Shown here: positions 46,943 through 54,299 of the stretch, piece after piece | How positions within the stretch are numbered: the first letter of the stretch is position 1 | How the letters are laid out: each line of letters opens with the position of its first letter | Assembly: GCF_022171985.1 (NCBI RefSeq) | Contig: NZ_JAJVHF010000002.1 | Coordinates: forward strand, 186,001-250,000 | Length of the DNA stretch: 64,000 bases | DNA from: Huaxiibacter chinensis | Lineage (GTDB): Bacteria; Pseudomonadota; Gammaproteobacteria; Enterobacterales; Enterobacteriaceae | Reading direction: 5' to 3' | Translations under genes and position numbers: made by a program | The notes under the pieces: model-generated | The model's input: the letters and a program-made list of their open reading frames with translations, nothing else | Databases searched by the model: none | Told to the model about the DNA's origin: nothing

Positions 46943-48076
46943 ATGTTTGATTTACTCCTGCGCCGTGCGCGCCTCACCGACGATACCCTGACCGATATCG
47001 CCATTCAGGACGGGAAAATTACGGCGCTGGGCGAGATTAACGCGCCTGCCCGCAAAACGGTTGAGTTGAACGGCGAAGTGTTCGTCAGCGCAGGCTGGAT
47101 TGACTCCCACGTTCACTGCTACCCAAACTCCCCCATTTATCACGATGAACCGGACAGCGTGGGCATCGCCACCGGCGTCACCACGGTGGTGGACGCGGGG
47201 AGTACCGGCGCGGATGACGTGGACGATTTCTATGAAATCACCCGCAAAGCCTCTACTGACGTATATGCCCTACTGAACATCTCCCGCGTGGGGCTGATTG
47301 CCCAGAACGAACTGGCCAATATGGCCAACATCGACGCGGACGCCGTGAAGCAGGCCGTTGCGCGCCACCCGGATTTTATCGTGGGACTGAAAGCGCGCAT
47401 GAGCAGCAGCGTGGTGGGCGAGAACGGCATAACGCCGCTGGAGCGCGCGAAAGCCATCCAGAAAGAGAACGGCGACCTGCCGCTGATGGTGCACATTGGC
47501 AACAACCCGCCCAATCTCGATGAAATTGCCGACCTGCTCAGCTCGGGCGACATTATCACCCACTGCTACAACGGCAAACCCAACCGCATTCTGACGCCAT
47601 CCGGCGAACTGCGTGCCTCCGTGACCTCGGCGCTGAAACGCGGCGTCCGTCTGGACGTGGGGCACGGTACCGCGAGCTTTAGCTTTGAGGTGGCGAAGCG
47701 CGCCATCGCGATGGGCATTCTGCCGCACACCATCAGCTCGGATATTTACTGCCGCAACCGTCTCAACGGCCCGGTCGGGTCGCTGGCAAGCGTGATGTCG
47801 AAGTTTCTCGCCATCGGCATGTCGCTGCCGCAGGTGATTGAGTGCGTCACCGCAAATGCCGCCGACGGCCTGCGTCTGACGCACAAAGGCCGTATTCAGC
47901 CCGGCCTCGATGCTGACCTGACGCTGTTCACGATAAAACGCCAGCCAACGCTGCTGGTGGATGCTGAAAACGACAGCCTGCAGGCTGAACATATTCTGGT
48001 GCCGCTTGCCGCCATCCGCGCGGGCAAGGGCTACATGACCGAACAAGGGAGCACGGAACATGCCTTCGATTTATGA
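46943..48076 (+). CDS. Amidohydrolase/deacetylase family metallohydrolase
   Basis: 377 residues of the amidohydrolase superfamily, EF_0837/AHA_3915-like group. Metal ligands are visible in order: DSHVHCYP (HxH, about residue 58), the bridging lysine in VGLKARMS, MVHIGN, THCYNG, and ISSDIY (Asp). It probably removes an N-acyl group from an amino-sugar acid or related compound, in the cytoplasm. AGGAG lies seven bases before ATG 46943. The end overlaps the ammonia-lyase gene by 17 bp, which points to coupled expression and sequential steps. Confidence 0.85.
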   Translation: MFDLLLRRARLTDDTLTDIAIQDGKITALGEINAPARKTVELNGEVFVSAGWIDSHVHCYPNSPIYHDEPDSVGIATGVTTVVDAGSTGADDVDDFYEITRKASTDVYALLNISRVGLIAQNELANMANIDADAVKQAVARHPDFIVGLKARMSSSVVGENGITPLERAKAIQKENGDLPLMVHIGNNPPNLDEIADLLSSGDIITHCYNGKPNRILTPSGELRASVTSALKRGVRLDVGHGTASFSFEVAKRAIAMGILPHTISSDIYCRNRLNGPVGSLASVMSKFLAIGMSLPQVIECVTANAADGLRLTHKGRIQPGLDADLTLFTIKRQPTLLVDAENDSLQAEHILVPLAAIRAGKGYMTEQGSTEHAFDL

Positions 48077-49178
48077 GAAGTACCACTTAAAGCAAGTCAT
48101 CAACACCTCAGGCCGTATGACGGCGCTGGGTGTCTCCACGCCGCGCCCGGACGTGGTGCAGGCGGCGATGGATGGCATGAATCACTATTTCGAGATGAAA
48201 GATCTGGTCAACAAAACCGGCGAATACATCGCGAAGCTGCTGGACGTGGAAGGGGCGACGGTGGTCTCCTGCGCGTCAGCGGGTATCGCCCAGTCCGTGG
48301 CGGCGGTGCTGGTCAAAGACAGCGACTGGCTGCTGGAGAACCTGCACGTCACCCCGATTGAAAACAACGAAATCGTCTTGCCGAAAGGCCATAACGTCAA
48401 CTTTGGCGCACCGGTCGGCACCATGGTGGCGCTGGGCGGCGGCAAGCTGGTGGAAGCGGGCTATGCGAACGAATGCTCCGCCGATCAGCTGGCGGCGGCC
48501 ATCACGCCGCGTACCGCGGCGATCCTCTACATCAAATCTCACCACTGCGTGCAGAAAAGCATGCTCAGCGTCGAGCAGGCGGCGGTTGTCGCGCGTAAAC
48601 ACGATCTGCCGCTGATCGTCGATGCGGCCGCGGAAGAAGATCTGCACGTTTACTACCGCTCCGGCGCCGATCTGGTGATCTACAGTGGCGCGAAGGCGAT
48701 TGAAGGGCCCACCAGCGGGCTGGTGATCGGCAAAACGCAGTACGTTGAGTGGGTGAAACGCCAGACGGCGGGCATTGGTCGCGCAATGAAAGTGGGTAAA
48801 GAGGGGATCCTCGGCCTGACCTGCGCCATCGAACACTACCTGACGGCGACCAAAGAGAGCGGCGAAGAGATGGTGGCGAAGATGACGCCGTTTATCGATG
48901 CGCTCAACACCCTGAACGGCGTGACGGCACGCGTGGTCTGGGATAGCGCCGGGCGCGACATCGCCCGTACCGAGATTAAGTTTGACGAAGCCACTACCGG
49001 CGTGGGCACAGGCGACCTGGTGGCCGCGCTGAAGCAGGGCGAGTATGCCATTTACTTCCGGGGCTATAAGGCCAACGAAGGGATTATCGAAGCGGACGTG
49101 CGCAGCGTGAATGCCGATCAGCTGAATATTGTGTACCGTCGCATTAGTGAAGTGTTAGGACAGGAGAAAAAGGCATGA
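48060..49178 (+). CDS. DgaE-family pyridoxal-phosphate ammonia lyase
   Basis: 372 residues of the SelA-related PLP family. The cofactor lysine is in YSGAKAIEGPTSG, with the phosphate-anchoring loop VVSCASAGIAQS and DAAAEEDL (Asp over the ring). In Salmonella, DgaE converts D-glucosaminate-6-phosphate to 2-keto-3-deoxy-6-phosphogluconate and ammonia. Here it is sandwiched between the deacetylase (17-bp overlap) and the aldolase (4-bp overlap), giving the order deacylate, deaminate, cleave. The exact stereoisomer cannot be told. Confidence 0.85.
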   Translation: MPSIYEKYHLKQVINTSGRMTALGVSTPRPDVVQAAMDGMNHYFEMKDLVNKTGEYIAKLLDVEGATVVSCASAGIAQSVAAVLVKDSDWLLENLHVTPIENNEIVLPKGHNVNFGAPVGTMVALGGGKLVEAGYANECSADQLAAAITPRTAAILYIKSHHCVQKSMLSVEQAAVVARKHDLPLIVDAAAEEDLHVYYRSGADLVIYSGAKAIEGPTSGLVIGKTQYVEWVKRQTAGIGRAMKVGKEGILGLTCAIEHYLTATKESGEEMVAKMTPFIDALNTLNGVTARVVWDSAGRDIARTEIKFDEATTGVGTGDLVAALKQGEYAIYFRGYKANEGIIEADVRSVNADQLNIVYRRISEVLGQEKKA

Positions 49179-49915
49179 AACTGACCCCCAACTTTTACCG
49201 TGACCGCGTCTGCCTGAACGTGCTGGCGGGATCGAAAGCCAACGCCAGCGCCATTTACGAGGCGGCGGAAGGCCATGTACTGGTGGGCGTGCTCTCCAAA
49301 AATTACCCGGACGTCGCCAGTGCGGTTGCCGATATGCGCGACTACGCTCAGTTGATCGATAATGCGCTCTCTGTGGGCCTGGGCGCAGGCGATCCGAATC
49401 AGTCCGCGATGGTGAGCGAGATCGCCCGTCAGGTGCAGCCGCAGCACGTCAACCAGGTGTTCACCGGCGTGGCAACCAGCCGTGCGCTGCTGGGGCAGCG
49501 TGAATCCGTGGTGAACGGCCTGGTCTCGCCGACCGGCACCGTTGGCATGGTGAAAATCTCCACCGGTCCGCTGAGCAGTACGGCGCCGGACGGCATTGTG
49601 CCGGTTGACACCGCGATTGCTCTGCTGAAAGATTTCGGCGGCAGCTCCATCAAATACTTCCCGATGGGGGGTCTGGCGTGTCGTGACGAATACCAGGCGG
49701 TGGCGGAAGCCTGCGCCCGTCACGATTTCTGGCTGGAGCCGACCGGCGGTATCGATCTGGAAAACGTTGAAGAGATCCTGCAGATTGCTCTGGACGCGGG
49801 CGTGAGCAAGATCATTCCGCATATTTACAGTTCGATTATCGATAAAGCCAGCGGCGACACGCGCCCGGAAGATGTGCGCACGCTGCTGGAGATGACGAAG
49901 AAACTGGTGAAATAA
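49175..49915 (+). CDS. DgaF-family 2-dehydro-3-deoxy-phosphogluconate aldolase
   Basis: 246 residues. A TIM-barrel aldolase of the KDGP family: NFYRDRVCLNVLAGSKANA at the start, then VLVGVLSKNYP, FTGVATSRA, MVKISTGPLSS (candidate Schiff-base Lys) and SSIKYFPMGGL near the phosphate site. In the Salmonella D-glucosaminate pathway it splits the product of DgaE into pyruvate and glyceraldehyde-3-phosphate. Its start overlaps the dgaE-type stop as ATGA. A repeat element follows and separates it from the lactonase gene. Confidence 0.85.
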   Translation: MKLTPNFYRDRVCLNVLAGSKANASAIYEAAEGHVLVGVLSKNYPDVASAVADMRDYAQLIDNALSVGLGAGDPNQSAMVSEIARQVQPQHVNQVFTGVATSRALLGQRESVVNGLVSPTGTVGMVKISTGPLSSTAPDGIVPVDTAIALLKDFGGSSIKYFPMGGLACRDEYQAVAEACARHDFWLEPTGGIDLENVEEILQIALDAGVSKIIPHIYSSIIDKASGDTRPEDVRTLLEMTKKLVK

Positions 49916-49920
49916 AAACT

Positions 49921-50000
49921 GCCCCTTTCCCTAACCCTCTCCCAAAGGGAGAGGGAACCTTTACCCCCTCTCCCTTTGGGAGAGGGCCGGGGTGTGGGGA
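49921..50000. repeat. Dispersed CCCTCTCCC/GGGAGAGGG element, two hairpins
   Basis: Two hairpins of opposite loop: CCCTCTCCC AAA GGGAGAGGG (about 49934-49954) and CCCTCTCCC TTT GGGAGAGGG (about 49966-49986), followed by CCGGGGTGTGGGG. This is the same element family as at 41302-41341 and 54173-54282. Inside an operon it could act as an mRNA-stability or partial-termination element. Confidence 0.75.
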
Positions 50001-50030
50001 AACACACCGCACAAACCCAAAGGAGCCACC

Positions 50031-51170
50031 ATGCATACCCGTAACCTGCTTGTCGCTTCACTCTCTTTACTGGCCACCGCCGCCATGGCCCAGACACACT
50101 ACGCCTGGGTCGGCACCTACAACCCCAACGGCGAAGGCCTGTACCGCTTTACGGTCGATCCGCAAACCGGCGCGCTCGGTAATAAAACGCTGGTGAGCAC
50201 GCTGCCGAACGCCGCGCAGCTGACCGTCTCGCACGATGGCAAAACCCTCTACGTGGCAAGCGAAGTGGAGCAGGGCGTGGTGCAGGCATTGCGGGTGGGC
50301 GATAACGGTGAACTGAGTGAGCTGAATCAGGTGGCGTCCGGCGGTGCGGGGCCGGTTTATCTCTCCCTGACGCCAAAGGGCCAGCACCTGCTGGTGGCAA
50401 ACTACGTCAGCGGGTCGATTGCCGTACTGCCCGTTAACGCAGACGGCAGCCTGGGTGAAGCCACGGATACCCATCAGGATAAGGGGGAACCGGGCGCGGC
50501 GAAACCGGCGGCAGCGGCAGAAGGCAGTTTTGCCATGAGCGACCACAACGGGCCGCATGCGCACATGATCGCCGCCGATCCGAGCGGGAAATACGTGTTT
50601 TCTACCGATCTGGGTCTGGATCGTCTTTACCAGTACCGTTTTGACGATCGAACCGGCAAGCTGACCCCGAACGATCCGCCGTTTATCAGCGCCTCTTCAA
50701 AAGGAGCCGGACCGCGCCATTTTGTTTTCTCGCCAGACGGTGAGGGGCTATGGTTAATTAATGAAGAAGCCTCCACGTTAACCTGGTACAAGCTGGACTC
50801 GGCGACCGGGACGCTGAAAGAGGGCAACACGATCTCAGCGCTGCCTGAGGGGTATAAAGGGACGAGCTTTGCCGCCGGGCTGGCGCTCAGTGCCGATGGC
50901 AAACAGCTGTATGTGGCTAACCGTTTGCATAACAGCATCGGGCACTTTACCGTAACCGCCGAGGGCACGCTGACGCATCAGGACGATGTCTGGACGCGAG
51001 GCGATTACCCGCGCACCCTGACGCTGGATAAACAGGGGCGCTGGCTTTACGTCATGAATCAGCGCAGCGACAACATTACCCGTTTCCGCGTGGCGCAGGA
51101 CGGTAAACTCAGCTTTGAGCCAGACTATACGCCCGTTGGCAGTCCATCCCAGATGGTTATTTCACCTTAA
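50031..51170 (+). CDS. Secreted lactonase-family beta-propeller protein
   Basis: 379 residues from ATG 50031 (AAAGGAG upstream). A clear signal peptide (ending AAMA-QTHYAW) sends it to the periplasm. The rest is a seven-bladed propeller of the 6-phosphogluconolactonase-like family: WVGTYNPNGEGLYRF, YLSLTPKGQHLLVANYVSG, DHNGPHAHMI, GAGPRHFVFSPDG, MNQRSDNITRF. Cytoplasmic Pgl relatives act on phosphogluconolactone; a periplasmic one would instead open an unphosphorylated sugar lactone before uptake. It is placed between the aldolase and the PRD regulator. Confidence 0.82.
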   Translation: MHTRNLLVASLSLLATAAMAQTHYAWVGTYNPNGEGLYRFTVDPQTGALGNKTLVSTLPNAAQLTVSHDGKTLYVASEVEQGVVQALRVGDNGELSELNQVASGGAGPVYLSLTPKGQHLLVANYVSGSIAVLPVNADGSLGEATDTHQDKGEPGAAKPAAAAEGSFAMSDHNGPHAHMIAADPSGKYVFSTDLGLDRLYQYRFDDRTGKLTPNDPPFISASSKGAGPRHFVFSPDGEGLWLINEEASTLTWYKLDSATGTLKEGNTISALPEGYKGTSFAAGLALSADGKQLYVANRLHNSIGHFTVTAEGTLTHQDDVWTRGDYPRTLTLDKQGRWLYVMNQRSDNITRFRVAQDGKLSFEPDYTPVGSPSQMVISP

Positions 51171-51189
51171 GCCCTAAGAGGACACCCCC

Positions 51190-53100
51190 GTGCGATTTCC
51201 GAACCAACGTTTAGCGCAACTTTTCGACCTGTTGCAAAACGAAACGCTGCCGCAGGACGAACTCGCGCAGCGGCTGGCGGTCTCTACACGTACCGTTCGG
51301 GCGGATATCACCGCACTCAACGCGCTGCTGGCAAGCCACGGCGCGCAGTTTATTTTGAGCCGGGGTAACGGCTACCAGTTAAAGATCGACGATGCGGCGC
51401 GCTATCAGTCGCTGCAGGATTCACGCCCGAGAGCGCTGCGTATCCCGCGAACCGGGCCGGAGCGGGTGCATTACCTGGTGGTGCGCTTTCTGACCTCGGC
51501 ATTTTCCTTAAAGCTGGAAGATCTCGCGGACGAGTGGTTTGTCAGCCGGGCGACGTTGCAAAGCGATATGGTCGAGGTGCGGGAGTGGTTTCAGCGTTAT
51601 AACCTGACGCTTGAGACACGTCCGCGTCACGGCATGAAGCTGTTTGGCAGCGAGATGTCCGTGCGCGCCTGTCTCACCGATTTACTCTGGGAGCTGGCCC
51701 AACAGGACAGCCTGAACCCGCTGGTCACCGAAGTGGCCCTCAATGCGGGCGTGCCTGAACAGCTGGTCGCGGTGTTGCACGACACCCTGACGCGACACCA
51801 CATTCGCCTGACCGACGAAGGCGAACTGTTTGTCCGTTTGTACTGTGCGGTGTCGGTCCGGCGCATCAGCGAAGGCTTCCCGCTGCCGGAGTTTAATGCC
51901 GAGGGCGTTGAAGAGAATGTCCGCGACGCGGCACGGGATATTGCGGCGGCGATTGCGCGACTTGCCGATAAGGTGCTTTCACCCTCTGAAGAGAACTGGC
52001 TCTGCGTGCACATTGCCGCGCGTCAGATTCAGGAGATCGCCCCCAGCGCCATTAACGCCGATGACGAAGAGGCGCTGGTCAATTACATCCTGCGCTATAT
52101 CAACACGCACTATAACTACAACCTGCTTAACGATGCCCAGCTGCACGCCGATTTGCTGACGCATATTAAAACGATGATCACCCGCGTGCGCTATCAAATC
52201 ATGATCCCCAACCCGCTGCTGGACAACATCAAACAGCACTACCCGATGGCATGGGACATGACGCTGGCGGCAGTGTCGGGATGGGGAAAATACACCCCGT
52301 ATGTTATCAGTGAAAACGAGATCGGTTTTCTGGTGCTGCACATTGGCGTCGGGCTGGAGCGGCATTACAACGTGGGCTATCAGCGCCAGCCGCGGGTACT
52401 GCTGGTGTGTGATGCGGGCAATGCAATGGCCCGAATGATCGAAGCGGTCATGCAGCGCAAATATCCGCAGGTGGAGATCACCCGCACGGTGACGCTGCGG
52501 GAGTACGAGCTGGCAGAAAGCATCAGCGAGGATTTCGTCATCGCCACCGCGCGCATCAGCGAGAAAGCCAAACCGGTGGTGCAGATCGCGCCTTTTCCAA
52601 CGGATTATCAGCTGGAACAGATCGGCAAGCTGGTGCTGGTGGACCGCACGCGGCCCTGGATGCTGGAAAAATATTTTGATGCCGCCCATTTCCGTATTCT
52701 GGACCAACCGGTGGATCGGCAAACGTTATTCCACGAACTGTGTGAACAGCTTGAGGAAGAGGGCTTTGTCGGCGCGGAATTTCTCGATTCCGTTGTCGAG
52801 CGTGAAGCGATAGTCAGTACCATGCTGGGCGACGGCATTGCGCTGCCGCACACCCTGGGGCTGCTGGCGCAAAAAACCGTGGTCTATACCGTGCTGGCCC
52901 CGAAGGGGATTAAATGGGGCGATGAAACGGCCCACGTCATTTTCCTGCTCGCCATCAGCAAAAGCGAGTACGAAGAGGCGATGGCGATCTACGATATTTT
53001 CGTCACCTTCCTGCGCGAACGCGCGATGGCAAGGCTCTGTAGCTGCGGCGATTTTGCCGAGTTTAAGACGGTGGCCGTGGAATGCCTGAGTCGGTTTTGA
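51190..53100 (+). CDS. PRD-domain transcriptional activator with EIIB and EIIA domains
   Basis: 636 residues, starting with GTG 51190 after AAGAGGACA. Order of parts: winged helix (LAQRLAVSTRTVRADITAL, about 25-45), a second helix-turn-helix (about 100-125), PRD1 (about 165-285), PRD2 (about 295-400), an EIIB-Gat-like domain with the phosphocysteine loop VCDAGNAMA (about 408), and an EIIA type-2 domain with LPHTLG (phospho-His, about 555). This is the MtlR/LicR architecture, a DNA-binding activator controlled by PTS phosphorylation. In PRD1 the first usual His is Tyr (RLYCAVSVRR), while the other three PRD histidines remain. It should control the upstream cluster. Confidence 0.88.
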   Translation: MRFPNQRLAQLFDLLQNETLPQDELAQRLAVSTRTVRADITALNALLASHGAQFILSRGNGYQLKIDDAARYQSLQDSRPRALRIPRTGPERVHYLVVRFLTSAFSLKLEDLADEWFVSRATLQSDMVEVREWFQRYNLTLETRPRHGMKLFGSEMSVRACLTDLLWELAQQDSLNPLVTEVALNAGVPEQLVAVLHDTLTRHHIRLTDEGELFVRLYCAVSVRRISEGFPLPEFNAEGVEENVRDAARDIAAAIARLADKVLSPSEENWLCVHIAARQIQEIAPSAINADDEEALVNYILRYINTHYNYNLLNDAQLHADLLTHIKTMITRVRYQIMIPNPLLDNIKQHYPMAWDMTLAAVSGWGKYTPYVISENEIGFLVLHIGVGLERHYNVGYQRQPRVLLVCDAGNAMARMIEAVMQRKYPQVEITRTVTLREYELAESISEDFVIATARISEKAKPVVQIAPFPTDYQLEQIGKLVLVDRTRPWMLEKYFDAAHFRILDQPVDRQTLFHELCEQLEEEGFVGAEFLDSVVEREAIVSTMLGDGIALPHTLGLLAQKTVVYTVLAPKGIKWGDETAHVIFLLAISKSEYEEAMAIYDIFVTFLRERAMARLCSCGDFAEFKTVAVECLSRF

Positions 53101-53177
53101 GAGGCGTTATCCAGAAATCGATGTAATGCGAATGTAATGCTAAAATGCATTACATATTCGATTTCACTGGAGGCATA

Positions 53178-53420
53178 ATGGCCACGCTGAACGTCCGTCT
53201 GGATGACAAACTCAAAAACGAGGCTTATGCCGTGCTGGAAAAACTCAATATCACGCCAACGGAAGCCGTCCGGCTACTGTTTCAGTACGTTGCGGAGACG
53301 GGGCGTATGCCGGTGAAAACGGTCACCCTTAGCGACAGTGAAGATGAACTGATCCAGACAGTCCGGGAGCGGCTGGCTAATCCGCAAAAAGGAATTAAGG
53401 TTAGGCTGGATGACTTATGA
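53178..53420 (+). CDS. relB: RelB/DinJ-family antitoxin
   Basis: 80 residues from ATG 53178 with GGAGGC upstream. Ribbon-helix-helix N-terminus (ATLNVRLDDKLKNEAYAVLEKL), then TPTEAVRLLFQYVAETGRMPV and a C-terminal toxin-binding tail ending VRLDDL, much like E. coli RelB. The frame is intact and overlaps the relE start by 11 bp. Since the toxin is broken, it is now an orphan antitoxin that could still bind its promoter or cross-neutralise related toxins. Confidence 0.88.
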   Translation: MATLNVRLDDKLKNEAYAVLEKLNITPTEAVRLLFQYVAETGRMPVKTVTLSDSEDELIQTVRERLANPQKGIKVRLDDL

Positions 53421-53690
53421 ACTCGTATTTGATCCGAGGGCGTTAAAGGAGTGGCATAAACTGGGCGATACCGTGAAAGCCCAGTTTAAGAAGAAGTTAG
53501 CCAGCGTACTGGTGAATCCCCGGAATGAATCTGCCTGCCTGACCTGCCTGACTGCTACAAGATAAAGCTAAAATCCTCTGGTTACCGCCTGGTTTATCAG
53601 GTGCGGGACGCGATGGTGATCGTTTTTGTCATTTCCATTGGTAAGCGAGAGAAATCCGCTGTGTATCAGGCCGCAAGCAAACGGCTTTAG
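53410..53690 (+). pseudogene. relE: relE toxin gene with a 4-bp deletion
   Basis: ATG 53410 opens a frame MTYELVFDPRALKEWHKLGD that is clearly RelE; after VNPRNESA it goes out of frame (CLTCLTATR, stop near 53565). The remainder, DCYKIKLKSSGYRLVYQVRD through VFVISIGKREKSAVYQ to TAG 53688-53690, is in the other frame. Compared with the family (RLHDLPDCYK) four bases, CATG, are missing. Restoring them would give 94 codons, the normal RelE length. The conserved catalytic basic and Tyr residues lie after the break, so the toxin should be dead. Confidence 0.88.
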
Positions 53691-53693
53691 CGC

Positions 53694-54158
53694 TCAGCGC
53701 AAATGGTGCACAACCTGATTGCTGCTGCCGCGCCAGATCAGTGCCGGATCTTTCAGGTCCTGCACAAACTTGCCGTCGACCAGCACGTTGATCAGATCCA
53801 CCACTTCTCTCTGCTCAGCATCCAGCTCATCCAGCTTATAGCCGGTCCAGACCCAGATATCTTTTCCGGCGCACTCGCGGCGAATACGTTTCACCAGCTT
53901 CAGGATCTCCGGGACGTTCTGCGGATGGAGCGGATCGCCACCAGAGAGTGAAATCCCCTGGCGGGGAATGCGCGTGTCGTTCAGATCGTTGATGATCCGC
54001 TGTTCCATTTCATCGGTGAACGGCTGACCTGAATTCAGCCGCCAGGTGCTTTTGTTGTAGCAGCCAGGGCATTCGTGAACGCAGCCTGACACAAACAGCG
54101 TGCAGCGTGTGCCGGGGCCGTTGACGATATCGACGGGATAATACTGATGATAATTCAT
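53694..54158 (-). CDS. nrdG: Anaerobic ribonucleotide reductase activating protein NrdG
   Basis: 154 residues. A radical-SAM enzyme: the 4Fe-4S ligands are in FVSGCVHECPGCYNKSTW (CxxxCxxC), and GGDPLHPQN follows in the SAM-binding part. It installs the glycyl radical on NrdD under anaerobic conditions. It ends three bases from the broken relE, so the accessory island stops cleanly at this gene. It lies 140 bp downstream of nrdD; a repeat pair fills that gap. Confidence 0.97.
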   Translation of the reverse strand: MNYHQYYPVDIVNGPGTRCTLFVSGCVHECPGCYNKSTWRLNSGQPFTDEMEQRIINDLNDTRIPRQGISLSGGDPLHPQNVPEILKLVKRIRRECAGKDIWVWTGYKLDELDAEQREVVDLINVLVDGKFVQDLKDPALIWRGSSNQVVHHLR

Positions 54159-54172
54159 AGGTTTAACCTGAT

Positions 54173-54282
54173 GCCCTCACCCCGGCCCTCTCCCATAGGG
54201 AGAGGGAGAAAACCGGCGGCAGGCATAACAATGTGCTCAATCTATTCCCTCTCCCTTGAGGGAGAGGGGTAGGGTGAGGGGG
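54173..54282. repeat. Inverted pair of dispersed CCCTCACCCC elements between nrdD and nrdG
   Basis: Copy one reads CCCTCACCCCGGCCCTCTCCC then ATA and GGGAGAGGG (54174-54206); copy two runs in the opposite sense, CCCTCTCCC TTGA GGGAGAGGGG TAGGGTGAGGG (54247-54281). The two can form one large or two small stem-loops in the nrdD-nrdG message. Confidence 0.8.
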
Positions 54283-54299
54283 AGAACCCGGCGAAGAAC

